A stretch of DNA of 64,000 nucleotides from NCBI GenBank assembly GCA_021298315.1, contig JAJTFC010000006.1, positions 57,453 through 121,452 of the forward strand, read 5' to 3'. The DNA is from Planctomycetaceae bacterium. Lineage in GTDB: Bacteria > Planctomycetota > Planctomycetia > Pirellulales > Pirellulaceae. A program made the position numbers and the translations under genes. Positions 33,464 to 42,085 of the stretch are shown piece by piece. Below the pieces are notes generated by a model. That model was not told the origin of the DNA, did not search any database, and was given only the letters and a program-made list of their open reading frames with translations. Numbering within the stretch: position 1 is the stretch's first letter; each line of letters opens with the position of its first letter.

Positions 33464-34937
33464 CTACTTAATCATGCCGCAGGGACGAATCCCTGAGCCC
33501 AGCGTTTTGGTCAGTGAGTCACCGAGTTCCTTACGGCCTTGGTCAGCCAATTCCAGCAGACGCTTAAGAACCTCAGGTTTCTGGCTTGCCAGGTTGGTCG
33601 TTTCCCCGAGATCGTTTCCTAGGTGGTAGAGTTCTGGCTCGGTGATCTTGCGCATCTGCGATTTACCGGGTTTGCCCTGGCCACCGAGTTGATCAGGCAC
33701 AATGCAGTTGACATTGTGCGGAAGCATCAACTTCCAAGGTCCACTTCGGATCGCTTGGAGTTCGCCTTGTCGAAAGTAATGATAGAAAACTTCATGGGGA
33801 CATTTGGCACCGGGTTTTGAGCACATTAGATCGAAGATATCCAAGCCATCGATGGCATGCGAGGGCAAGGGTGCATTGATGATGCGTGCGATGGTTGGCA
33901 GAACGTCAATCGTCATGGCCGTAGCGTCTTGGACGCTCCCGGCTGGGATTTGTCCGGGCCATTGGGCAAGCATCGGGACCCGCGTGCCTCCCTCGTAGAC
34001 GGTTCCTTTGCCTTCTCTCAAAGGGCCGGCGGTTCCGGCATGATCTCCGTAGGTAAGCCATGGTCCGTTGTCGCTAGAGAAGATCACAAGTGTATTTCGC
34101 TCTAGATTGTTGTGCTTGAGGAAGTTCAAGATTCTTCCGACAACCGCATCGAATTCCTCGATCACATCTCCATAGATTCCCGCTTTCGATTTGCCTTTGA
34201 ATTCTTCGCCAGCATACAGCGGTACGTGTGGAAATGAGTGTGCGAAGTAAAGAAAGAACGGATCGTCCTTGGAGTTTTCGAGAAACTCGATTGCAAAGTC
34301 GCTGTACTGTTTGGTCAATTTCGATTGGTCTAGGGCATCGACATCGCTATCGATGATTTCGTTGTCGCGAATCAGTGGCAGTTCAGGAAAGGTGCCAGGT
34401 TTCACAACAGGGCCATGCGGCCACATATCGTTGGAATAGGGAAGCCCGAGATAACGATCAAAGCCGTGTTGGAGCGGAAGAAATTTCTGGTGATGTCCCA
34501 AGTGCCATTTGCCTACGGCGCAGGTGTTGTAGCCTTTGGATTTGAGCATCTCCGAGAGTAGGACTTCGTCATCGTGGATACCGTTTTTAGCGGCAGGCCC
34601 AAGTGCTCCATGGATTCCGATGCGATTGGCATAGCAACCGGTAAGCAGGCTTGCTCGGGAAGCTGAGCAAACTGGTTGCGAGGAGTGGAAGTCGGTAAAG
34701 CGAACTCCGTTGGGAGTGGAAGTCGGTAAAGCGAACTCCGTTGGCCGCGATCGAATCGATGTGGGGTGTCTTGTAAGCTTTTTGTCCGTAGCATCCTAGA
34801 TCGCCGTATCCAAGATCGTCTGCGAAGACGACGATGATATTGGGAAGACCATCCAGTGCCCAGGAAGTGTTCTGCGCAACCGTGGTGGCAAGAATGCACA
34901 ACGCGATCATCACGCTGCGGCGGAGTGTTTTGAACAT
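33464..34937 (-). pseudogene. Arylsulfatase-family gene disrupted by a 31-bp tandem duplication
   Basis: From ATG 34935-34937 the first frame encodes a signal peptide and the sulfatase opening ([20 protein letters not shown] ... [11 protein letters not shown]). A 31-bp tandem duplication (34682-34743) then shifts the frame and translation runs into unrelated residues. In the other frame the sequence continues perfectly: the formylglycine motif [13 protein letters not shown], then KSKGYNTCAVGKWHLG, FSSDNGP and a normal C-terminus ending at 33464. Removing one copy would restore about 480 codons. A restart at the ATG at 34549 would make a protein lacking the catalytic Cys. It is 22 bp after the DUF1501 gene, so it is the third gene of that operon. 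Confidence 0.9.
34682..34743. repeat. Perfect 31-bp tandem duplication inside the sulfatase gene
   Basis: Copies at 34682-34712 and 34713-34743 are identical. Because 31 is not a multiple of three, the second copy causes a frameshift just before the catalytic Cys motif. Identity of both copies points to a recent event, or to an unstable switch. Confidence 0.97.
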
Positions 34938-34959
34938 GATTGAGTTTGGTTTCGTGTTT

Positions 34960-36327
34960 CTAAGCCAAGATATCGAAGAGGACCTTGCCGTGGACATCGG
35001 TAAGTCGCATGTCGCGACCACTGAATCGGAATGTGGATCGGGTATGATCCAGGCCCAGGCAGTAGAGCATGGTTGCATGAAGGTCATGCATTTCGACTTT
35101 CTTCTCGACAGCCTTGTACCCGAACTCGTCGGTGGCTCCGTAAACGGTTCCACCTTTGACCCCGCCTCCGGCCATCCAAATGGAAAATCCAAACGGATTG
35201 TGATCGCGTCCATCGGCCCCTTGGGCAAACGGCGTGCGACCAAATTCGCCGGCCCAAATAATCAAGGTCGTATCGAGCAGACCGCGTTGTTTGAGATCTT
35301 CCAGAAGAGCGGCGATCGGTTGATCCACGGCTTTGGCATTTTGCTCATGGCCGGCTTTCAAGTTTGCGTGCTGGTCCCAGCGGTCATGTCCGACGCTTGG
35401 ACAAGTCAACTGGATAAAACGCACTCCGCGCTCGACGAGCCTGCGGGCCATGAGGCATTCGCGGGCAAAGATTTTCATGGGACCAAACTCATGATCGATA
35501 CCATACATCGATTGGGTCTGCGCAGTTTCCATCGACAGGTCGCATAGCTGTGGAACCGCCGTCTGCATCTTAAAAGCCAATTCGTAGTTGGCAATCGCCG
35601 ATTCGATCGCATCGTTGTGGCCGAATCGTTCGAGCGTTTGTCGATCGAGTTGCCGCAAAAGCTCTAATTTGTGCTTCTGCAATTCCTGGGTAGGTTCAAG
35701 TGGGCGAACATTCGCTAAAGAATTACCGCTTGGACGCAGCACCGAACCTTGGTAAGTTGCCGGTAAAAAACCGTTACCAAAACAATCCAGGCCACCGGGC
35801 GGGATGAGGCCTCCGTTGAGGACGATGTAACCTGGCAAATCCTCGCATTCGGAACCCAGGCCGTAGGTGACCCAAGCCCCCATGCTCGGGCGACCTTGCA
35901 AGCCGTGTCCGGTGTGCAGGAAATAGTTTGCCGAAGTATGTTCGGGGAACTTCGATGTCATCGATCGAATCACCGCAAGCTTATCGGCATGCCTGGCGAT
36001 GTTCGGGAATAGGCTACTGATTTCCAGACCGCTTTGACCGTACTTGTCGAATGTCCATGGACTTGCCATGATCGTTCCGTTGTTGTTGAACTGTGTCGGT
36101 GCGACTTCGAACAACTCGGCGGGATTTTTACCGTGATTTTTGTTGAGCAATGGTTTGGGATCAAACGTATCGACCTGCGATGGGCCTCCGTCCATATACA
36201 AGAAGATGACGCTCTTGGCTTTGGGCGGAAAATGGTACTTGTCTGAACCCTGGGCCATCATCGCACTCAGGGCGACTGCACCGAATCCGTTTGCAGACTG
36301 GGTCAGAAATTCACGTCGTGTTACCAT
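34960..36327 (-). CDS. DUF1501 protein with Tat-type leader (second of three)
   Basis: A 455-residue protein counted from ATG 36325-36327, which gives the leader [20 protein letters not shown] with a twin-arginine pair and a hydrophobic stretch; a longer reading upstream would add 20 unlikely residues. DUF1501 landmarks: [88 protein letters not shown] and [16 protein letters not shown]. The start overlaps the AroE-like gene by 7 bp, and the broken sulfatase begins 22 bp after the stop, giving an AroE-like - DUF1501 - sulfatase operon. Unusually, no DUF1549/1553 partner is adjacent. Confidence 0.93.
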   Translation of the reverse strand: MVTRREFLTQSANGFGAVALSAMMAQGSDKYHFPPKAKSVIFLYMDGGPSQVDTFDPKPLLNKNHGKNPAELFEVAPTQFNNNGTIMASPWTFDKYGQSGLEISSLFPNIARHADKLAVIRSMTSKFPEHTSANYFLHTGHGLQGRPSMGAWVTYGLGSECEDLPGYIVLNGGLIPPGGLDCFGNGFLPATYQGSVLRPSGNSLANVRPLEPTQELQKHKLELLRQLDRQTLERFGHNDAIESAIANYELAFKMQTAVPQLCDLSMETAQTQSMYGIDHEFGPMKIFARECLMARRLVERGVRFIQLTCPSVGHDRWDQHANLKAGHEQNAKAVDQPIAALLEDLKQRGLLDTTLIIWAGEFGRTPFAQGADGRDHNPFGFSIWMAGGGVKGGTVYGATDEFGYKAVEKKVEMHDLHATMLYCLGLDHTRSTFRFSGRDMRLTDVHGKVLFDILA

Positions 36328-37169
36328 TGCAAATACTCTTCTAAAGATTCGCGAATCGAGTCCATTGAAGCCTCGTAGCCTGTCCAAAATTCAAAATTGA
36401 TTGCGAACTGATGAGTAAGGACATCCAGTTCATCGATCCGATCGATGTTGCGAGACTCAAACTCTTCGATCCATAGCGATCGTTCTTTGCTTGCCTCAAT
36501 CCAACCGGTGGCCGGTGGTACAAAAACGGCCATTGGGCTCTGGGCCCAGTGGGTGTCTTTGAACAACCGAACTCGGGCTTGGTTGCCCATGTTCATGATC
36601 GCATCAAACTGCTCGATGATCAACGCTTTAAGCGGACGCTCGTCCGGTGGGGTTTCACCGGGCTGAAATTCCATGACCGCGTAGTCGCCAGGAATCTGAC
36701 TCAGGGATGCTCGCAGGGCCTGAACCAACTCAGAACGACCGACAACCCCGATCGACTGTGGACTGAAAGCTTGCTCGGAATCCATATCTTGCAAGGTGAC
36801 CATGGATGAAACTTTGTGAACCACGGATCGGAGAATGGCTTGGCTGAGCGTTTCATCGCCGATCCACTGATCGGACTCCCATTTGACAACCTCGACGACT
36901 CCGAGCGCCTTGGCGTTTGCAGAGAGGCTGCCTAGAAAACTCTCAATATTTTTTTGAAACGGGGGGAGGATGGCGGCCCCGGACATCCCCAGGGCTTGGA
37001 TCCCTCGAAAGGCTGTTTCGAAGAGTTCCGGGGGAACCTCGGAAGTAAAGAAACGCCAGTCCAATTCTGCTTCCCGAACCAGTCTGGTCATGACAAACTG
37101 CGTCGGATTACCTCCCACTGGATTGCCCAGGCAAGCGACCAGTGGTTGCACAACGCGATCCAAACTCAT
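36321..37169 (-). CDS. Shikimate dehydrogenase (AroE)-like protein lacking key active-site residues
   Basis: A 282-residue protein whose first about 115 residues align with the AroE substrate domain: VACLGNPVGGNPTQFVMTRL (compare GNPIxHSxSP), ALGMSGAAILPPFQKNIESF (compare GANVTVPFKE), ALGVVEVVKWESDQWIGDET (compare GAVNTL...GDNTDG). The substrate serines are absent, the catalytic Lys of PFK is Gln here, and the Asp of NTDG is not conserved. The second half resembles a Rossmann domain (SIGVVGRSELVQALRASL) without a clear GxGGxxR motif. It is therefore probably not a shikimate dehydrogenase; a structural or new enzymatic role is possible. It is divergent from efp across 235 bp and overlaps the DUF1501 start by 7 bp. 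Confidence 0.7.
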   Translation of the reverse strand: MSLDRVVQPLVACLGNPVGGNPTQFVMTRLVREAELDWRFFTSEVPPELFETAFRGIQALGMSGAAILPPFQKNIESFLGSLSANAKALGVVEVVKWESDQWIGDETLSQAILRSVVHKVSSMVTLQDMDSEQAFSPQSIGVVGRSELVQALRASLSQIPGDYAVMEFQPGETPPDERPLKALIIEQFDAIMNMGNQARVRLFKDTHWAQSPMAVFVPPATGWIEASKERSLWIEEFESRNIDRIDELDVLTHQFAINFEFWTGYEASMDSIRESLEEYLQW

Positions 37170-37404
37170 GCCTAATCGTCGGTCCTAATCTTCGAGGAAT
37201 CTGGCCGGGCCCATGGATAAAGCCTGTTGATATCCTAACCGCTTTCGATGCCAAGGACGCAACGAGCTGAAGTTTTTCCAGTATTTTGCCCCACGAAAAC
37301 CTATGATTTGTCGATTTTGGGGGCAAGACAACTTAAAAAAGAGTCCTTAAAATGCCGAGTCTTATTTGTCCTCCTGTCCCCAGCGATTAGAAAACGGAAA
37401 AACT

Positions 37405-37977
37405 GTGGCCACCTACAAAACCAGCGACCTGCGAAAAGGCTTGAAAGTCCAAATCGACGGAGAACCCTATCTGCTGACCGAAGTCAACTTTGTCAAACCC
37501 GGAAAGGGCAATGCGCTCTACAAGTGCAAACTCAAAAACCTTATCCGAAACACCGTACTGGATCGAACCCTCAAAGGTGGTGACGAACTGGAAGTTGCCG
37601 ACGTCGAAGAACTCGAAACGCAGTTCCTCTACAACCAAGCCGGGACGTTCGTCTTCATGGACAACAAGAGTTATGAGCAGTACGAACTGACTTCGGAACA
37701 AGTCGACGAGAACTGGAAATACCTCAAGGAGGGGATGCCCGTTGCCATGGTGCTCTACAATGGCAACCCGATCACCTTGACCCCTCCGTCCCACGTCACC
37801 TTGAAAGTCATCGAGACCGAACCGGGTGTTCGAGGCGATACGGCAACGAGTGTGACCAAGCCCGCGAAAACCGAGACCGGCGGTGAGTTCCAGGTTCCTG
37901 GATTCATCAAGGAAGGTAACGTGATCAAGATCGATACGCGTACGGGCGATTATGTCGAACGCGTCAGCATGGATTAA
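37405..37977 (+). CDS. efp: Translation elongation factor P
   Basis: A 190-residue factor that rescues ribosomes stalled at polyproline stretches. The start is GTG 37405 (M-A-T-Y-K-T-S-D-L-R-K-G), matching the normal EF-P N-terminus; an in-frame TTG at 37366 would add 13 atypical residues. The three beta-barrel domains are present: KOW-like (about residues 1-64), an OB domain (about 65-128, FMDNKSYEQYELTSEQV) and the C-terminal OB domain with the EF-P signature GEFQVPGFIKEGNVIKIDTR. The modification loop reads KPGKGN with Lys34, the lysine position that EpmA-type enzymes modify in E. coli; no modifying enzyme is encoded in this window. It overlaps by 1 bp an in-frame ATG of the next gene. Confidence 0.97.
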   Translation: MATYKTSDLRKGLKVQIDGEPYLLTEVNFVKPGKGNALYKCKLKNLIRNTVLDRTLKGGDELEVADVEELETQFLYNQAGTFVFMDNKSYEQYELTSEQVDENWKYLKEGMPVAMVLYNGNPITLTPPSHVTLKVIETEPGVRGDTATSVTKPAKTETGGEFQVPGFIKEGNVIKIDTRTGDYVERVSMD

Positions 37978-38007
37978 TGGTCGAGTCTCGAAACGAGTAC
38001 CCTTATC

Positions 38008-38012
38008 GGAGG
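38008..38012 (+). promoter_or_regulatory. Shine-Dalgarno site deciding the PCMT start
   Basis: GGAGG lies 6 nt upstream of ATG 38019. It favours that start over the ATG at 37977 and places the signal peptide at the very N-terminus. Confidence 0.7.
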
Positions 38013-38018
38013 CCTGCA

Positions 38019-39251
38019 ATGATCGGTAAAATAGACAGTCGATTCGTTGCAGCCTTCGGATTGCTCGTTTTGTTTCTATCCGGCCACGCTTTGGCACAAC
38101 CAGGCGCGGCCAAGGATCCTTATGCCCTCGAGCGAGAACGATTGATCCGCAACGTGCTTATTCCTGGGGGGGTTAAGGATCCTCGCGTCTTGGACTCCGT
38201 CGCCAAAACGCTTCGGCACGAATTTGTACCACCGCAGTACGTTGGCCAAGCCTATCTGGATATCGCAATACCGATCGGTGAATCGCAGACCATCAGCAGT
38301 CCGTTCATCGTCTCGCTGATGACCGAAGCTCTGCAACCCAAAGCCACAGACAAAGTTTTGGAGATCGGGACCGGTAGCGGTTACCAAGCGGCCATCTTGA
38401 GCCCCTTGGTCAAAGATGTTTACACGATCGAGATCGTCGAAGATCTAGGCCAGCGAACGATCGAACTCCTTGAGAACCTCGGCTACAAGAACGTGCATTG
38501 TCGAATCGGAGACGGTTTCAAAGGTTGGCCCGAGGAAGCCCCCTTTGACAAGATCATTGTGACCTGCTCGCCTGCCGACGTTCCCAAACCGCTAGTCGAG
38601 CAACTCAAGGAAGACGGTTTGATGGTGATCCCGGTCGGGGAACGCTATCAGCAAATGCTGTATTTGATGAGAAAAAAAGAGGGCAAGCTTGAGAAGGAGG
38701 CTCTTATGCCAACGCTCTTTGTCCCGATGACAGGCGATGCGGAAAAGACTCGAAAGGTTCAGCCCGATCCGAAGCACCCGGCATTGGCCAACACAGGTTT
38801 CGAAGAACCTTTGATTCGCGAGTTTCATATTCCTGGTTGGTACTATCAATTCGGCTGCCGACGGATCGAAGATGGCCAAGCTCCCGAGGGGACTCACGTT
38901 GTTGAATTTCAGGGAACAGACCCGCAATTGCCAAGCATGCTCTTGCAAGGCATGCCCATCGATGGCCGCTCGGTTAGAAAGATCAAGCTTGGGGCTTGGA
39001 TCAAGCTCGATGGTGTAAAGGTAGGTCGAGACAAAGAAAAATCACCATCGGTGGCGATCCAATGGTTTGATAGCAACCGCAATCGTATTGGATACAACTA
39101 TGTCGGGGGGTTCAAAGGAACCCGAAATTGGAAGCTTGAGGAACGGGTTTTCAGCGTCCCCGTCGAGGCCCGCGAGGCCATTGTGTCGGTCGGAATGTTC
39201 GGTTCGGAAGGAACCGCTTGGTTCGATGGAATCGTCCTCGAACCCCAATAA
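38019..39251 (+). CDS. Exported protein-L-isoaspartate O-methyltransferase-like protein with C-terminal beta domain
   Basis: A 410-residue protein. A signal peptide (MIGKIDSRFVAAFGLLVLFL ... HALAQ) is followed by a full PCMT domain (about residues 35-245): IPIGESQTISSPFIVSLMTE, the SAM-binding E115-I-G-T-G-S-G121, YTIEIVEDLGQ, RIGDGFKGWPEEAPFDKIIV and DGLMVIPVGERYQQML. PCMT repairs isoaspartyl residues in damaged proteins using S-adenosylmethionine, normally in the cytoplasm. Residues about 250-410 form a beta-rich domain (GWYYQFGCRRIEDG ... GTAWFDGIVLEP) resembling carbohydrate-binding or jelly-roll modules. An exported PCMT raises the question of how SAM is supplied. It is co-directional with efp and the flavoprotein gene. 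Confidence 0.87.
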   Translation: MIGKIDSRFVAAFGLLVLFLSGHALAQPGAAKDPYALERERLIRNVLIPGGVKDPRVLDSVAKTLRHEFVPPQYVGQAYLDIAIPIGESQTISSPFIVSLMTEALQPKATDKVLEIGTGSGYQAAILSPLVKDVYTIEIVEDLGQRTIELLENLGYKNVHCRIGDGFKGWPEEAPFDKIIVTCSPADVPKPLVEQLKEDGLMVIPVGERYQQMLYLMRKKEGKLEKEALMPTLFVPMTGDAEKTRKVQPDPKHPALANTGFEEPLIREFHIPGWYYQFGCRRIEDGQAPEGTHVVEFQGTDPQLPSMLLQGMPIDGRSVRKIKLGAWIKLDGVKVGRDKEKSPSVAIQWFDSNRNRIGYNYVGGFKGTRNWKLEERVFSVPVEAREAIVSVGMFGSEGTAWFDGIVLEPQ

Positions 39252-39255
39252 CTCT

Positions 39256-40683
39256 ATGACTTCTCCATCAGTACCTGATAGCTCGATTACGGACTTTGAT
39301 ACGATCATCATAGGTGCCGGCATGAGTGGTCTTGCCGCCGGCATCCGGCTTGCAATGTACGACCATCGCGTATGCATTTTGGAAAAGCACTGGACGATCG
39401 GTGGACTCAATTCGTTCTATCGACTCAACGGTCGCGATTACGATGTCGGCCTGCATGCGATGACAAACTTTACGGAGCGTGGTGCGAAGAAGGGGCCTTT
39501 TGCAAGACTCCTTAAGCAGCTTCGGTTCCGGTGGGATGACTTCAAACTGGCTGAGCAACGAGGTTCTAGTATCGCATTCCCTGGAGTCGAACTTTGTTTC
39601 GACAACAACATCGAGTTTTTTCAGAGCCAAATTGCGGATAAGTTCCCGCATCAAAAAGATGCCTTTGCCAAGCTCTTGGCAACTCTTGCCGATTACGACG
39701 ATCTGAAACAAGAGGACTTTGATTGCTCGACGCGAAAGATCCTCGAGGAGATTTTCTCAGATCCATTGCTCATCGAGATGATCCTATGCCCTTTGATGTG
39801 GTACGGCAATGCAAAAGAGCATGACATGGACTGGGGTCAGTTTTGCATTATGTTTCGAAGTATCTTTCTGGAGGGTTTTGCTAGGCCTTACAAAGGGGTT
39901 CGGCTGATCCTTAAAAATCTTGTGCGCCGTTTCCGCGAACTCGGTGGCCAATTGAAACTTCGAAGCGGCGTTTCCAAAATTCATGTTGAAAATCAACATG
40001 TGACGGGTGTAGAGCTTGAAAATGGAACTGTGCTGACCGCTAAGCGGGTGCTTTCAAGTGCCGGGATGATCGAGACGCTGCGACTGTGCGATCATCTGTC
40101 TGAAGAGAGGGTCAATCAAGCCGGTCAGATGTCCTTCGTCGAGTCGATCTCGGTTCTGGACTGCCAACCGACAGCGGTGGGTTTCGACAAAACGATAGTG
40201 TTTTACAACGACAGTGAAAAATTCCACTGGGAGCGATGCCGTGGGAGCTTATGCGACGTTCGTACGGGTGTGATCTGCTCACCGAACAACTATGAATATA
40301 GCCCCGATGAAGGGCTCTTGGATGCGGGCTTTATCCGTCTGACAACGATCGCCGATCCGGATCGGTGGGACTCTTTAGACGAGGCTCAGTACCAGCGTCA
40401 AAAGTACCATTGGTACGATGCGGCTGTGGCGTCATGTGTGCGGTTCATCCCCGATTTTCGTCGGCATGTGGTCGAAACGGATGTCTTTACGCCCAAGACA
40501 ATCCGGCGATTCACCTCGCATGACAACGGTGCGGTCTATGGAGCGCCCGAAAAGAAGCTTGATGGAACCACGCATTTGAAGAATCTGTTTTTGTGTGGGA
40601 CCGATCAGGGGTTCGTGGGAATTGTAGGTGCGATCGTCAGCGGCATATCGATGGCCAACCGCCATTGTCTTTCGCAGTCTTAA
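39256..40683 (+). CDS. FAD-dependent oxidoreductase, CrtI/phytoene-desaturase-like
   Basis: A 475-residue flavoprotein counted from ATG 39256, 4 bp after the PCMT stop. The N-terminal dinucleotide fold FDTIIIGAGMSGLAAGIRLA with IGGLNSFYRLNGRDYDVGLH matches the CrtI/carotenoid isomerase/retinol saturase group. The C-terminal FAD-binding segment is LKNLFLCGTDQGFVGIVGAI. Family members desaturate or isomerise long isoprenoids such as carotenoids, or reduce unsaturated lipids. No carotenoid or squalene gene lies nearby, so the substrate is open. It contains more Cys/Trp than usual in the middle part (RCRGSLCDVRTGVICSP). Immediately downstream lies the hairpin-repeat element. Confidence 0.85.
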   Translation: MTSPSVPDSSITDFDTIIIGAGMSGLAAGIRLAMYDHRVCILEKHWTIGGLNSFYRLNGRDYDVGLHAMTNFTERGAKKGPFARLLKQLRFRWDDFKLAEQRGSSIAFPGVELCFDNNIEFFQSQIADKFPHQKDAFAKLLATLADYDDLKQEDFDCSTRKILEEIFSDPLLIEMILCPLMWYGNAKEHDMDWGQFCIMFRSIFLEGFARPYKGVRLILKNLVRRFRELGGQLKLRSGVSKIHVENQHVTGVELENGTVLTAKRVLSSAGMIETLRLCDHLSEERVNQAGQMSFVESISVLDCQPTAVGFDKTIVFYNDSEKFHWERCRGSLCDVRTGVICSPNNYEYSPDEGLLDAGFIRLTTIADPDRWDSLDEAQYQRQKYHWYDAAVASCVRFIPDFRRHVVETDVFTPKTIRRFTSHDNGAVYGAPEKKLDGTTHLKNLFLCGTDQGFVGIVGAIVSGISMANRHCLSQS

Positions 40684-40704
40684 CCACAACACCCAGGTTT
40701 TTTC

Positions 40705-40836
40705 AACCGCTGATAACCGCTGATTGCTGGGCTCTTTTTTTGACCGCTGATGGACACTGATGAACGCTGATGCCCGGGCTCTTTTTTTGAACCGCTGATA
40801 GACACTGATGAACGCTGATGCCAGGGCTCTTTTTTT
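40705..40836 (+). repeat. Left short-unit repeats
   Basis: Three short units: a 37-bp unit at 40705-40741, a 47-bp unit at 40742-40788 and a 48-bp unit at 40789-40836. Each is built of near-decamer blocks of the type CGCTGATGAA and ends in GGGCTC plus seven T. Confidence 0.92.
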
Positions 40837-41065
40837 GACCGCTGATAGACACTCATGAACGCTGATGCCAAGGCTCGATCAGTGGTTCTTTTCCAGCTTG
40901 CTCTTCTTGGCTGCTTATCAGCGTTTATTAGTGTTTATCAGCGGTCCTGTCTTTTGACCGCTGATAGACGCTCATGAACGCTGATGCCAAGGCTCGATCA
41001 GTGGTTCTTTTCCAGCTTGCCTTTCTTGGCTGCTTATCAGCGTTTATTAGTGTTCATCAGCGGTC
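40837..41065 (+). repeat. Left pair of 110-bp hairpin units
   Basis: Units at 40837-40946 and 40956-41065, with a 9-bp spacer CTGTCTTTT and a period of 119 bp. Each begins GACCGCTGAT and ends ATCAGCGGTC. The 30-nt outer arms are near-perfect inverted repeats, and an inner GCCAAG...CTTGGC extends the stem. The loop holds a constant segment containing GATCAGTGGTTCTTTTCCAG. Confidence 0.95.
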
Positions 41066-41225
41066 CGGTTCGCAAGAAGCACCGTGATATGAACGGCTTG
41101 CCCGGGGTTTTCTGATATCCCGCGAAAATTCTTTGAACCAAAAAAAGGTGTTTTTTGAAAAAAATCCTAAAATCATCTTTTTGGTTTCTGAGCTGATTTT
41201 TTCCGATTCGACAATTAATTATGCA

Positions 41226-41232
41226 GGGAGGT
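41226..41232 (+). promoter_or_regulatory. Shine-Dalgarno site of the GxxExxY gene
   Basis: GGGAGGT lies just before ATG 41236 and selects it over the in-frame ATG at 41221, which overlaps this site. Confidence 0.7.
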
Positions 41233-41235
41233 ATC

Positions 41236-41649
41236 ATGACGCAAAGCGACAAACCTTTTGCCAAAGAAGGTTACCAACTAATGGGTGCTGCTTTTGAGGT
41301 TCACAATGTACTGGGTGGCGGGCTAGCCGAAGAGATCTATCAGCAAAGTCTTGAAATAGAACTTCAATTGCAGAAAATCCCTTTTGTATCAAAACAGGAA
41401 TTACGTGTTTTTTACAAGAACAACGAGTTGCATAAAAGGTACATTCCCGACCTCGTAGTTCATCCGGGAATTGTTGTTGAACTCAAGGCGTTGTCTAAGC
41501 TGTTGGCGGAGCATGAAGGGCAAGTATTGAACTATATGCGTATTTCGAGGAGTCCTATTGGCTACTTGATCAACTTCGGGCCGATGGGCAAACTAGACTA
41601 CAAAAGATTCATCTTATCAGAGTTGATCTCCCTGGAGCACGAACGATAG
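41236..41649 (+). CDS. GxxExxY protein (PD-(D/E)XK nuclease-like fold)
   Basis: A 137-residue protein. The family motif is G29-L-A-E32-E-I-Y35 within FEVHNVLGGGLAEEIYQQSL. A PD-(D/E)XK-type active site is readable: Asp72 (YIPDLVV), then Glu82-Leu-Lys84 (VVELKA), followed by Gln96-x-x-x-Tyr100 (GQVLNY), the QxxxY motif of RecB-like nucleases. The family is widespread and often multicopy, but its role is not established. The gene lies alone in the AT-rich centre of a hairpin-bounded element, and its base composition differs from the GC-richer neighbours, indicating transfer. It may act on the flanking hairpins as DNA, or be a passenger; the sequence cannot distinguish these. Confidence 0.93.
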   Translation: MTQSDKPFAKEGYQLMGAAFEVHNVLGGGLAEEIYQQSLEIELQLQKIPFVSKQELRVFYKNNELHKRYIPDLVVHPGIVVELKALSKLLAEHEGQVLNYMRISRSPIGYLINFGPMGKLDYKRFILSELISLEHER

Positions 41650-41655
41650 CTTTTC

Positions 41656-41738
41656 AACCGCTGATGAACGCTGATACCAGGGCTCTTTTTTGACCGCTGA
41701 TAGACACTGATGAACGCTGATTGCAGGGCTCTTTTTTT
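41656..41738 (+). repeat. Right short-unit repeats
   Basis: A 36-bp unit at 41656-41691 and a 47-bp unit at 41692-41738, same consensus as the left short units, each ending GGGCTC plus a T run. They start 7 bp after the GxxExxY stop codon. Confidence 0.92.
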
Positions 41739-42085
41739 GACCGCTGATAGACGCTCATGAACGCTGATGCCAAGGCTCGATCAGTGGTTCTTTTCCAGCT
41801 TGCTCTTCTTGGCTGCTTATCAGCGTTTATTAGTGTTCATCAGCGGTCCTGTCTTTTGACCGCTGATAGACGCTCATGAACGCTGATGCCAAGGCCCGAT
41901 CAGTGGTTCTTTTCCAGCTTGCATTTCTTGGCTGCTTATCAGCGTTTATTAGTGTTCATCAGCGGTCCTGTCTTCTAACCGCTGATAGACACTGATGAAC
42001 GCTGATGCCAGGGCTCGATCAGTGGTTTTTTCCAGCTTGCTTTTCTTGGCTGTTTATCAGCGTTTATTAGTGTTCATCAGCGGTC
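41739..42085 (+). repeat. Right trio of about 110-bp hairpin units
   Basis: Units at 41739-41848, 41858-41967 and 41977-42085, period 119 bp, spacers CTGTCTTTT and CTGTCTTCT. They are in the same orientation as the left pair and nearly identical to it, including the loop segment. The third unit begins TAACCGCTGAT rather than GACCGCTGAT. Confidence 0.95.

Noticed and set aside
34834..35547. Rightward 237-codon frame opposite the DUF1501 and sulfatase genes
   Set aside because: Antisense to two genes with clear protein signatures.
37366..37404. TTG start adding 13 residues to EF-P
   Set aside because: The GTG at 37405 restores the conserved MATYKTSDLRKG start and places the modified Lys at position 34.
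40680..40871. Leftward 63-codon frame with repeated peptide blocks
   Set aside because: It is a translation of the short hairpin-related units, with no start signal; a repeat artefact.
40837..42085. Could the long units be a CRISPR array?
   Set aside because: The sequences between repeat arms are themselves conserved, the spacers are only 9 bp and identical, and there are no cas genes.
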